From the NCBI GenBank assembly GCA_002482865.1, contig DLGU01000133.1, positions 2,697 through 15,499 of the forward strand: a stretch of DNA of 12,803 nucleotides. The letters are read 5' to 3'. Of this stretch, positions 6,479 to 12,803 are shown piece by piece. Every line of letters starts with the position of its first letter. Position 1 is the stretch's first letter. The DNA is from Porphyrobacter sp. UBA7686. Its GTDB lineage: Bacteria; Pseudomonadota; Alphaproteobacteria; Sphingomonadales; Sphingomonadaceae. The translations under genes were made by a program, and so were the position numbers. The notes under the pieces were generated by a model, which did not search any database, was not told where the DNA came from, and saw only the letters and a program-made list of their open reading frames with translations.

Positions 6479-7431
6479 CCGACTGGCCCAATCATGCCGA
6501 GGCCTGGCGCCAATGGCGCGACGCGCTCTCGGGTGAGCGAATGCATCATGGCTGGCTGCTCGCAGGCAAGGCGGGGCTTGGCAAACGCGACTTCGCCATG
6601 GCCGCCGCCCGCGAACTGGTCGCACAGCCGGGCGTGCCGCAGCCGCAGGGCGAGCATCCCGACATCATCACGCTCACCTATGGCCCCAAGGACGATAAGG
6701 GCGAGAAAGCCCAGGCCGAAGGCAAGCCCTTCGACCTCGCCCGCTCGATCCGCATCAAGCAGATCCGTGCGATGCAGCGCCGCCTGATCACCCGCCCGAC
6801 GCTCGGAAACCGCCGCGCGATCATCATTGATCCGGCTGACGACATGGAGAAGTCGGCCGCCAACGCGCTGCTGAAAAGCCTTGAGGAACCGCCCGTCGGC
6901 ACCTTCTTCCTGCTCGTCACTCATCGCCCGGCGCGGCTGCTCCCCACCATCCGTTCGCGTTGCCGCACCTTGCGCTTCCCGGTGCTCACCGACAGCCAGC
7001 TGGCCACGTTGCTGGCGGACGGGGGCCTGCCGCCCGACCCACAGGCTATCGCTGCGGCCGAAGGTTCCTTTGGCGCAGCGCTGCGCTTTGCCGAACAGAA
7101 CCTCGCGCCGGTCGCCAAGGTCATCACCGCACTACTAGCGCAAGGCGATAGTGGCATCACCGGGCGCGGTGAGCTGGCCCGCCTAATCGGCCCACGCGCC
7201 GATCGCGAGCGGGTGCAGGCTGTGCTGGACCTGGCGCAATCGCTAGTCGCCCGCGCCGCCCGCGCTTCGGACGACCCGCAGGCCCGCGAACGCCTGATCA
7301 ACACCCACACCGCCTTGGTCAGCCTTGCCGCCGAAGCGCCGACCGCCAATTTCGATGCAGGGATGCTGCCGTTCGAGATCGGCAGCTTGCTTGTGGCGGC
7401 TGCCCCCGCTAGCGAACCGGCCCATGGCTGA
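6475..7431 (+). CDS. holB: DNA polymerase III subunit delta' (clamp loader)
   Basis: A 318-residue clamp-loader subunit that, with delta and the gamma/tau ATPases, opens the beta sliding clamp at primer junctions. The N-terminal half is an AAA+ module: a degenerate Walker A (G31-K-A-G-L-G-K37 followed by Arg instead of Ser/Thr), a Walker B-like IIIDPADDM, the family signature ANALLKSLEEPP, and the sensor-like S161-R162-C163. In these proteins the SRC Arg acts in trans as an arginine finger on the neighbouring ATPase, while delta' itself does not hydrolyse ATP; the degenerate Walker A agrees. The four-Cys zinc-binding motif of E. coli delta' is absent: Cys163 is the only Cys in the AAA+ half. 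The start overlaps tmk by 4 bases, and the end overlaps metG by 8 bases. Confidence 0.93.
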   Translation: MTDWPNHAEAWRQWRDALSGERMHHGWLLAGKAGLGKRDFAMAAARELVAQPGVPQPQGEHPDIITLTYGPKDDKGEKAQAEGKPFDLARSIRIKQIRAMQRRLITRPTLGNRRAIIIDPADDMEKSAANALLKSLEEPPVGTFFLLVTHRPARLLPTIRSRCRTLRFPVLTDSQLATLLADGGLPPDPQAIAAAEGSFGAALRFAEQNLAPVAKVITALLAQGDSGITGRGELARLIGPRADRERVQAVLDLAQSLVARAARASDDPQARERLINTHTALVSLAAEAPTANFDAGMLPFEIGSLLVAAAPASEPAHG

Positions 7432-8974
7432 CACCCCGTTCTACATCACCACCGCGATCAGCTACCCCAACGGGCGGCCCCATATCGGCCACGCCTACGA
7501 GGCGATCGCCGCCGACGTGATCGCACGCTTCCAGCGCCTCCAAGGCCGCCGCGTCCGGTTCCAGACCGGCACGGACGAGCATGGCTTGAAGATGGCCCGC
7601 AAGGCTGAGGAACAGGGCCGCACGCCCGCTGACCTCGCCGATGAAATGTCGGGCTATTTCCGCAGTATGTGCGACGCTTTGAATGTGTCCTATGACCGTT
7701 TCATCCGCACGTCTGAGCCAGATCACCACCGCGCCAGTCAGGCGATCTGGCAGGCGATGGAGGCCGCGGGCGACCTCTATCTCGATCGTTACGAAGGCTG
7801 GTACTCGGTCCGCGACGAAGCTTACTACGACGAGAGCGAACTCGTCGAAGGCGAGGGCGGTGAGAAGCTCTCCCCCCAAGGAACGCCCGTCGAATGGACG
7901 GTGGAGGAAAGCTGGTTCTTCCGGCTTTCAAAGTATCAGGACCAACTGCTTGAATTGCTGAAGACCCCCGGCTTTCTCGAACCGGCGAGCCGCCGCAACG
8001 AGATGATCGCCTTCGTCGAACAGGGACTGCGCGATCTTTCGGTCAGCCGTACCTCGTTTGACTGGGGCGTGAAGGTGCCCGGCAGCGATGGCCATGTCAT
8101 GTATGTGTGGGTCGATGCGCTCACCAACTACCTCACGGGCCTCGGCTATCCCGATGATATGGGCGATTTCTGGCCCGCCAGCCTGCACCTGATCGGCAAG
8201 GACATCGTCCGGTTCCACACGATCTACTGGCCGGCCTTCCTGATGAGCGCCAATCTGCCGGTGCCGCAAAAGGTGTTCGGTCACGGCTTCCTGCTCAATC
8301 GCGGCCAGAAGGAATCGAAATCGCTCGGCAATGTGACCGATCCGGTGGAACTGGCCGAAAGGTTCGGTGTCGACGCCCTGCGCTACTTCCTGATGCGCGA
8401 AGTCGCCTTCGGGCAAGATGGCAGCTATTCGCCCGAAGCGATTGTTCAGCGTGCCAATGGTGAGCTGGGCAACGCCTTTGGCAATCTGGCACAGCGGAAC
8501 TTGGGCTTCATCGCCAAGAACCTCGACGGTTACCTTCCGGCTATCCGGGGACACACGGACGCGGACAACGCCCTGTTCGCTACCCTAGACCGCGCTATCA
8601 CTGCGGACATTCCAGAAGCTTTCGAAAGCCTTGCGCTCCAGCAAGCGGTCGAGGCATGGCTTCAGGCTGTGTTCGCCTGCAACGCCTATATCGACAGCGA
8701 GGCCCCCTGGACCCTGCGCAAGACCGATCCCGAGCGAATGGAGACTGTGCTCGCCACGCTCTACATCTGCATTGCACAGTTGGCCGTCGCGATCAGTCCG
8801 GTGATCCCGGCAAGCAGCGCCAAACTGCTGGATACGCTGGGCATTGCGGGCGATCTGCGCAATCTCGCCGGCATCCGCAGCCATTGGTATTCGCCTCTGG
8901 CGGAAAGCGATCACCGGATCATCGCGCCGGCACCCCTGTTCCCCCGGCTTGAACTGCCTGCCGAGGCCGCCTGA
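7424..8974 (+). CDS. metG: Methionyl-tRNA synthetase
   Basis: A class I synthetase that charges tRNA-Met and initiator tRNA with methionine; 516 residues, the length of the short alphaproteobacterial form. The HIGH motif is H20-I-G-H23 within YPNGRPHIGHAY, followed by TGTDEHGLK, the synthetase class signature. The second ATP motif is K296-E-S-K-S300, a variant of KMSKS with Glu for Met. No CxxC zinc knuckle is present in the connective peptide, and there is no C-terminal dimerisation/tRNA-binding domain, consistent with the zinc-free single-domain type. WVDALTNYLTGLGYP and HLIGKDIVRFHTIYWPAFLM are strong family signatures. The frame opens upstream at 7325 inside holB, but the sequence becomes MetRS-like only at the ATG at 7424, so that start is used. 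It overlaps holB by 8 bases and tatD by one base (TGATG). Confidence 0.97.
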   Translation: MADTPFYITTAISYPNGRPHIGHAYEAIAADVIARFQRLQGRRVRFQTGTDEHGLKMARKAEEQGRTPADLADEMSGYFRSMCDALNVSYDRFIRTSEPDHHRASQAIWQAMEAAGDLYLDRYEGWYSVRDEAYYDESELVEGEGGEKLSPQGTPVEWTVEESWFFRLSKYQDQLLELLKTPGFLEPASRRNEMIAFVEQGLRDLSVSRTSFDWGVKVPGSDGHVMYVWVDALTNYLTGLGYPDDMGDFWPASLHLIGKDIVRFHTIYWPAFLMSANLPVPQKVFGHGFLLNRGQKESKSLGNVTDPVELAERFGVDALRYFLMREVAFGQDGSYSPEAIVQRANGELGNAFGNLAQRNLGFIAKNLDGYLPAIRGHTDADNALFATLDRAITADIPEAFESLALQQAVEAWLQAVFACNAYIDSEAPWTLRKTDPERMETVLATLYICIAQLAVAISPVIPASSAKLLDTLGIAGDLRNLAGIRSHWYSPLAESDHRIIAPAPLFPRLELPAEAA

Positions 8975-9750
8975 TGTTGGTCGATAGCCACTGCCACCTC
9001 GAATACAAAGGTCTGGTCGAGGAACAGACCGAGGTATTGGCGCGCGCAAGGGCGGCGGGGGTTGGGGCCTTCCTCAATATCTCAACCCGCCAATCCGAAT
9101 GGGATCAGGTGGTCGCCACAGCCGCGCGCGAGCCGGACGTGTTCGCCAGCGTCGGCATCCACCCGCATGAAGCCGACGCGCACCAAGACCTGGGCCGCGC
9201 CGCGCTGCTGGAAGCGACCCGCCATCCCAAAGTGATCGCGATCGGTGAAACCGGCCTCGACTACTATTACGACAAGTCGGACAGAGAGGCACAGAAGTCC
9301 CTGTTCCGGATGCATATTGATGTCGCCCGCGAAACGCAGTTGCCGATCATCATTCATACCCGCGATGCCGAGGAAGTTACCCACGCGATCCTCGCCGATG
9401 AGATGGGGAAGGGGGCCTTCCCGGCCTTGATCCACTGCTTCACAGCGTCGGCCGATTTTGCCGAAAAGGTACTGGCGTTGGGGCTGACCATCTCGCTCTC
9501 GGGGATCGTGACCTTCAAGAATGCCAAGGACTTGCAGGCGGTCGCTACAATCGTTCCTGATGACCGCTTGCTGGTTGAAACCGATAGCCCGTTCCTCGCG
9601 CCAGTGCCGCATCGGGGCAGGGTATGCGAACCGGCCTATGTCGCCGATACGGCCGCCTTCGTTGCCGGCCTTCGCGGAACGGATGTGGAACATCTGACGG
9701 CGCAGACCACCGCCAATTTCTTCAACCTTTTCAGCAAGGCCCGCCCGTGA
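8974..9750 (+). CDS. TatD-family metal-dependent hydrolase (YcfH-like)
   Basis: A 258-residue TIM-barrel hydrolase of the amidohydrolase superfamily, cytoplasmic. The metal ligands are all visible: H6 and H8 (DSHCHL), E92 (IGETGLDYYY), H128 (IIHTRDA), H154 (LIHCFTAS) and D204 (VETDSPFLAP), matching the usual HxH-E-H-H-D pattern of the family. Characterised TatD proteins are 3'-5' DNA exonucleases, and some paralogues act as D-aminoacyl-tRNA deacylases. The sequence here does not decide between these, so no gene symbol is given. The position directly after metG is conserved in many bacteria. The ATG at 8974 shares its A with the metG stop, and the last four bases (GTGA) overlap the GTG start of the MBL gene, so coupling is likely. 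Confidence 0.94.
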   Translation: MLVDSHCHLEYKGLVEEQTEVLARARAAGVGAFLNISTRQSEWDQVVATAAREPDVFASVGIHPHEADAHQDLGRAALLEATRHPKVIAIGETGLDYYYDKSDREAQKSLFRMHIDVARETQLPIIIHTRDAEEVTHAILADEMGKGAFPALIHCFTASADFAEKVLALGLTISLSGIVTFKNAKDLQAVATIVPDDRLLVETDSPFLAPVPHRGRVCEPAYVADTAAFVAGLRGTDVEHLTAQTTANFFNLFSKARP

Positions 9751-10529
9751 AGCTGGTCATGCTCGGCTCTGGCACCTCGACCGGGGTGCCGCGGCTGGGC
9801 GGGCCGGATGGTACCGGCGATTGGGGTGACTGCGACCCCGATGAGCCGCGCAACCGCCGCACGCGGGTCTCGATCATGGTCGAAAGCGATGAAGGCAAAC
9901 GGCTGCTGGTCGATACCTCATCGGATTGTCGCGCGCAGCTGCTGGCGAACCGGGTCGGGCATATCGATGCTGTGTTCTGGACCCACGATCACGCCGATCA
10001 TTGCCACGGCATCGATGACCTGCGGGTGTTGCGATACGGACGCGGCGGACCGATCCCGGGCTTTGCGGAGACGGAAACGGTGCGGCGGCTGCGCCAGCGG
10101 TTCGGCTATGTGTTTGCCGGGCAGGAAGGCTATCCGACAATCTGCACGCTCGACACGCTTGATCGGCTGCGGATGATTGCTGGATTTGGTGTGGACTGGT
10201 GCCAAATGGCGCATGGTCCGGGTGAAACCACCGCATATCGTTTTGAAGCTGATGGCAAGAGTATCGGCTATGCCACTGATTTCAGTGCAATTTCGAATGA
10301 AATGGTCGATCTGTTCTACAAGGTCGACATTCTGGTGAGCGACTGCCTGCGCCGCGACCCGCATCCAACCCATGCACATCTGGCGATGTCGATCGAGCTC
10401 GGTGAACAATGCCGCGCGGGCCGCGTGGTGCTCAGCCATCTCGACAAGAGCATGGATTACCGGACGCTGTGCGACGAAGTGCCGGACTTCGTAACGGTCG
10501 GCTATGACGGACTGGAGATGGTGGCGTGA
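9747..10529 (+). CDS. MBL-fold metallo-hydrolase, PhnP-like
   Basis: A 260-residue cytoplasmic metallo-beta-lactamase-fold hydrolase. The N-terminus KLVMLGSGTSTGVPRLGG is characteristic of the PhnP/RNase Z-like branch. The metal-binding motif is T79-H80-D-H82-A-D84-H85, with later ligands H156 (MAHGPGE), D178 (YATDFSA) and H231 (LSHLDKS), so both metal sites look complete. PhnP itself is a cyclic phosphodiesterase of the C-P lyase pathway, but no phosphonate genes are nearby; a general phosphodiesterase role is inferred, and the substrate is unknown. The start is the GTG at 9747, which overlaps the tatD stop by four bases; a frame extension to 9624 lies inside tatD and lacks family sequence. 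The MBL gene behind metG-tatD is a recurrent arrangement, suggesting a housekeeping task. Its stop overlaps the next start (GTGA). Confidence 0.92.
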   Translation: MKLVMLGSGTSTGVPRLGGPDGTGDWGDCDPDEPRNRRTRVSIMVESDEGKRLLVDTSSDCRAQLLANRVGHIDAVFWTHDHADHCHGIDDLRVLRYGRGGPIPGFAETETVRRLRQRFGYVFAGQEGYPTICTLDTLDRLRMIAGFGVDWCQMAHGPGETTAYRFEADGKSIGYATDFSAISNEMVDLFYKVDILVSDCLRRDPHPTHAHLAMSIELGEQCRAGRVVLSHLDKSMDYRTLCDEVPDFVTVGYDGLEMVA

Positions 10530-10723
10530 ACCCGGATTTGATCCTGCCAATCGTCACGAGCCTTGGATGGCTGGTGCTTTGCTGCGTGTCATTGGCATCG
10601 CGTCGTTTGCAATGGAGCCAGATGATCAAGATGGCGTTGGCCTGGGTGGTGATCTTCGGCGGCCTGTATCTGATTGTGGAGTGGTTCATGGTGATCCGCG
10701 GAACCGCCAGCGCCGCGCTTTAG
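10526..10723 (+). CDS. Small two-helix membrane protein, unknown function
   Basis: A 65-residue protein with two predicted transmembrane helices, about residues 5-24 (LILPIVTSLGWLVLCCVSLA) and 36-57 (ending in LYLIVEWFMVI), joined by a short positively charged loop (SRRLQWSQMIK). By the positive-inside rule the loop should face the cytoplasm, putting both ends in the periplasm. No signal peptidase site or catalytic motif is visible. It starts at a GTG that overlaps the MBL stop by four bases (GTGA), the same coupling as the genes before it. That, with the clean hydrophobic pattern, argues that it is a real gene and not chance. A longer frame at 10504 in another register is less hydrophobic and extends into the AT-rich spacer; I treat it as a shadow. 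No function is proposed. Confidence 0.75.
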   Translation: MNPDLILPIVTSLGWLVLCCVSLASRRLQWSQMIKMALAWVVIFGGLYLIVEWFMVIRGTASAAL

Positions 10724-10724
10724 A

Positions 10725-10755
10725 TTTTACATAATATATATTATCAAACTTGAGG
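10725..10755. promoter_or_regulatory. AT-rich spacer with 14-bp palindrome and mazG ribosome binding site
   Basis: Between the small membrane protein and mazG the DNA turns almost entirely A/T for about 25 bases. It contains the perfect palindrome ATAATATATATTAT (10731-10744). This could supply a -10 element (TATATT at 10737-10742 or TATTAT at 10739-10744) or be an operator; no good -35 box is seen at the right distance. TGAGGA (10751-10756), ending 5 bases before the ATG at 10762, is a good Shine-Dalgarno and fixes the mazG start over the in-frame TTG at 10750, which the Shine-Dalgarno overlaps. Confidence 0.5.
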
Positions 10756-10761
10756 ACCGGC

Positions 10762-11529
10762 ATGACCGAGACCCCGAACCAGTCCCCTATCGAACGCCTG
10801 CTCGCCATCATGGCCCGGTTGCGTGATCCGGTGCGCGGCTGCGAATGGGACCTCGCGCAGGACTTCGCCAGCATCGCGCCATACACGATCGAGGAAGCCT
10901 ACGAGGTCGGCGACGCTATCGCCCGCAATGACATGGCGGACCTGCGTGACGAACTCGGCGACCTGCTGCTCCAGGTGGTGTTCCACGCCCGCATGGCCGA
11001 AGAAGCCGGTCACTTTGATTTCACCGACGTTGCCAACGCTATCAGCACCAAGATGGAAGCACGCCACCCGCACATCTTCGCCAATGCCGGCGGCACAATG
11101 GACGAAACCCGCTGGGAAGACCTCAAGGCCAAGGAACGCGAAGCCAAGGGCGTTGCGAGCGCTTTGGACGGCGTGGCGCTGGCACTCCCAGCCTTGATGC
11201 GCGCCGAGAAGCTCCAGAAACGCGCCGCTCGCACCGGATTTGACTGGCCCGATCCATCAGGCTCCGAAGCCAAGATTGCCGAGGAAATCGAAGAGCTCAA
11301 GACCGCTTCCTCAGACGAACAGAAGGTCGAAGAAGCCGGCGATCTGTTGTTTGCGGCGGTTAACTTCGTCCGCGCGCACGGCATTAGCGCCGAAGACGCT
11401 CTGCGCGCAGCCAACGCCAAGTTCGAACGTCGCTTCAGAGGTATGGAGGCACTCGCTGGGTCGGATTTCCCATCGCTGTCACTCGAAGCCCAGGAGGTCC
11501 TCTGGCAGCGGGTCAAGCAGGGAGAGTAA
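10762..11529 (+). CDS. mazG: Nucleoside triphosphate pyrophosphohydrolase MazG
   Basis: A 255-residue all-alpha NTP pyrophosphatase (E. coli MazG is 263) that hydrolyses NTPs/dNTPs to NMP and PPi, with a housekeeping role in cleaning nucleotide pools and modulating the stringent response. Two tandem MazG domains are visible. The first has CEWDLAQDFASI, then the metal-binding E-E-A-Y-E helix (TIEEAYEV) and DELGD (ExxD). The second has IAEEIEELK and VEEAGDLLFAAVNFVR, the same EExxE...ExxD pattern. RHPHIFAN and ERRFRGME are conserved family segments. The start is the ATG at 10762, behind TGAGGA. An AT-rich spacer separates it from the upstream operon, so it may have its own promoter. It converges on hflX, with only 4 bases between the two stop codons. 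Confidence 0.96.
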   Translation: MTETPNQSPIERLLAIMARLRDPVRGCEWDLAQDFASIAPYTIEEAYEVGDAIARNDMADLRDELGDLLLQVVFHARMAEEAGHFDFTDVANAISTKMEARHPHIFANAGGTMDETRWEDLKAKEREAKGVASALDGVALALPALMRAEKLQKRAARTGFDWPDPSGSEAKIAEEIEELKTASSDEQKVEEAGDLLFAAVNFVRAHGISAEDALRAANAKFERRFRGMEALAGSDFPSLSLEAQEVLWQRVKQGE

Positions 11530-11536
11530 GCGCTTA
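11527..11536. repeat. 10-bp palindrome containing both convergent stop codons
   Basis: TAAGCGCTTA is perfectly self-complementary. Its first three bases are the mazG stop, and its last three, read on the other strand, are the hflX stop. It is too short, and lacks a T-run, to act as a strong terminator by itself. Confidence 0.6.
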
Positions 11537-12803
11537 GGAAAGCGCGGCAAACTGCCCAAGCGCTTTCGGGCTGAGCCGCACGTTCAGCCTGCGCATGGGG
11601 CCCTCATCGCTGTCTTCGACTTCATCTTCAGTCAACACGTCGCCATGAGCGTGAAGCCACGCAATTCGCCGCCCATCGGTGGCCGGCAGGATAAAGCTGA
11701 CCTCACGCGCGGTGCCCGTCAACATGCGGGTCAATTCGGCCTCGAGCAGATCCACGCCCTGACCCGTCACCGCGGAGAGGATCACGGCCCCCTGCCCTTC
11801 AGCGGCCTCCCGCAATTCCGCAAGGCTTTCAGCGTCTAAAAGGTCGGCCTTGTTCCAGACTTCGAGGATCGGAATTGTGCTGGTGCCCGTCTCGGCATCG
11901 ACGACATCGAGGTCGGCAAGCACATCCAGCACCTGCTTTTTCTGCGCCGCATGGCTGGGGTTCGCCATGTCGCGCACGTGGCAGATCACATCGGCAGCGG
12001 TGACCTCTTCCAATGTGGCGCGAAATGCAGCGACGAGCTGGGTCGGGAGGTCAGAGATGAAGCCCACCGTGTCCGACAGGATCGCCTTTTCCACACCCGG
12101 TAAGCTGATCGCCCGCATCGTCGGATCAAGCGTTGCGAAGAGCAGATCCTCGGCCATCACCTCCGCGCCGGTCAAGCGGTTGAATAACGTCGATTTCCCG
12201 GCGTTCGTATAGCCCACGAGCGCTACCACCGGCCAAGGCGCCCTGCCCCGGCGGTCACGATGGAGCGTGCGGGTCTTCCTTACCTGATCGAGCTCGCGCC
12301 GAAGCCGCGCCATCCGTGCGCGGATCATCCGGCGGTCCGCCTCGATCTGCGTCTCACCGGGGCCGCCGAGGAAGCCGAAGCCGCCGCGCTGACGCTCAAG
12401 GTGGGTCCAGCTCCGAACAAGCCGGCTCTGCTGGTAATCGAGATGCGCCAGTTCGACCTGCAAGCGACCTTCGGCGGTCGCCGCACGTTCGCCGAAAATT
12501 TCGAGGATCAGGCCGGTCCGGTCGATCACCTTGCGCTTCAGCTTGTCTTCGAGGTTGCGCTGCTGGATCGGGGTCAGCGCGCCATCGACGATCACCAGCT
12601 CGGCCTCGTGCTGTTCGCACCAGACGCCGATATTCTCGACCTGACCCGACCCGAACAGCGTGTTGGGCTGCATCTGGCGCACTGGGAGAATGGCCGAATG
12701 CGCGATCACCACTCCGATAGCCAGCGCCAGCCCCTCAGCTTCGGCCAAGCGCTCGGCAGAATCCAGGTCATAGCGCAGCGCCCGGATATCCGGGCACAGC
12801 ACC
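11534..12803 (-). CDS. hflX: GTPase HflX, 5' end cut by window edge
   Basis: A ribosome-associated GTPase of the Obg-HflX superfamily that splits stalled or heat-damaged 70S ribosomes. About 422 residues are visible. In visible numbering: the N-terminal HflX domain with TLFGSGQVE (48-56) and the GGPGETQIEADRR signature (146-158), then the G domain with G1 GYTNAGKS (197-204), G3 DTVG (244-247), G4 NKAD (317-320) and G5 SAV (343-345). The C-terminal domain ends in ALGQFAALS. The apparent GTG at the very edge (12800-12802) falls in VLCPDIR, which aligns with an internal strand of HflX, so the true start is beyond 12803. In many proteobacteria hflX follows hfq; that gene would lie outside the window. 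It converges on mazG with a 4-base gap. Confidence 0.95.
   Translation of the reverse strand, partial: VLCPDIRALRYDLDSAERLAEAEGLALAIGVVIAHSAILPVRQMQPNTLFGSGQVENIGVWCEQHEAELVIVDGALTPIQQRNLEDKLKRKVIDRTGLILEIFGERAATAEGRLQVELAHLDYQQSRLVRSWTHLERQRGGFGFLGGPGETQIEADRRMIRARMARLRRELDQVRKTRTLHRDRRGRAPWPVVALVGYTNAGKSTLFNRLTGAEVMAEDLLFATLDPTMRAISLPGVEKAILSDTVGFISDLPTQLVAAFRATLEEVTAADVICHVRDMANPSHAAQKKQVLDVLADLDVVDAETGTSTIPILEVWNKADLLDAESLAELREAAEGQGAVILSAVTGQGVDLLEAELTRMLTGTAREVSFILPATDGRRIAWLHAHGDVLTEDEVEDSDEGPMRRLNVRLSPKALGQFAALS

Noticed and set aside
7325..7423. Upstream extension of metG inside holB
   Set aside because: Added residues are not MetRS-like; the ATG at 7424 gives the usual N-terminus a few residues before the YPNG-HIGH region.
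9624..9746. Upstream extension of the MBL hydrolase inside tatD
   Set aside because: The extra residues are Arg/Cys-rich shadow sequence; the family N-terminus begins at the GTG at 9747.
12316..12720. Plus-strand open frame opposite hflX
   Set aside because: Ser/Arg-rich shadow of hflX, whose GTPase motifs are unambiguous.

Overview
The window is a GC-rich stretch (hand-counted 60-bp lines mostly run about 60-80% G+C) of an ordinary bacterial chromosome. The protein sequences and the gene order tmk - holB - metG - tatD - MBL hydrolase behind a D,D-carboxypeptidase are what I would expect from an alphaproteobacterium, most likely Sphingomonadales (Erythrobacter/Sphingomonas type). That placement rests on recognition, not on a search.

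Layout. (1) 1-463: 3' end of dihydrolipoyl dehydrogenase (lpdA). (2) 484-1338: a class I SAM methyltransferase. (3) 1439-2605: a TPR + aspartyl/asparaginyl beta-hydroxylase protein. (4) 2731-3225: an unrecognised 164-residue protein of lower GC and unusual codon use, facing a tRNA-Ser(UGA) gene (3292-3381, minus strand). (5) 3563-10723: a long plus-strand run: MltB-family lytic transglycosylase, D-alanyl-D-alanine carboxypeptidase (dacC/PBP5 type), thymidylate kinase, DNA polymerase III delta', methionyl-tRNA synthetase, TatD-type metal-dependent hydrolase, PhnP-like MBL hydrolase, and a 65-residue two-helix membrane protein. From the carboxypeptidase to the small membrane protein, every stop codon overlaps the next start by 1-8 bases, so these seven genes look like one translationally coupled operon. 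(6) 10762-11529: mazG, set apart by a 38-base AT-rich spacer that contains a perfect 14-bp palindrome. (7) 11534-12803: hflX on the minus strand, cut off at its 5' end by the window edge, tail to tail with mazG and only 4 bases away.

How the genes fit together. The operon joins periplasmic peptidoglycan remodelling (transglycosylase, carboxypeptidase) to DNA precursor synthesis and replication (Tmk, HolB), translation (MetG) and housekeeping hydrolases (TatD, MBL). MazG cleans up nucleotides and HflX rescues or recycles ribosomes.

I see no CRISPR array, insertion sequence, integrase, toxin-antitoxin pair or defence cluster, and no convincing new multi-gene system. The least explained items are the 2731-3225 gene beside the tRNA and the 65-residue membrane protein. 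The remaining points are sequence details: a KMSKS variant in MetG, a zinc-less and Walker-degenerate delta', an Arg-to-Leu change in the beta-hydroxylase 2-oxoglutarate site, and palindromes at two gene junctions. No gene-free stretch exceeds 300 bases; the longest is 3382-3562.
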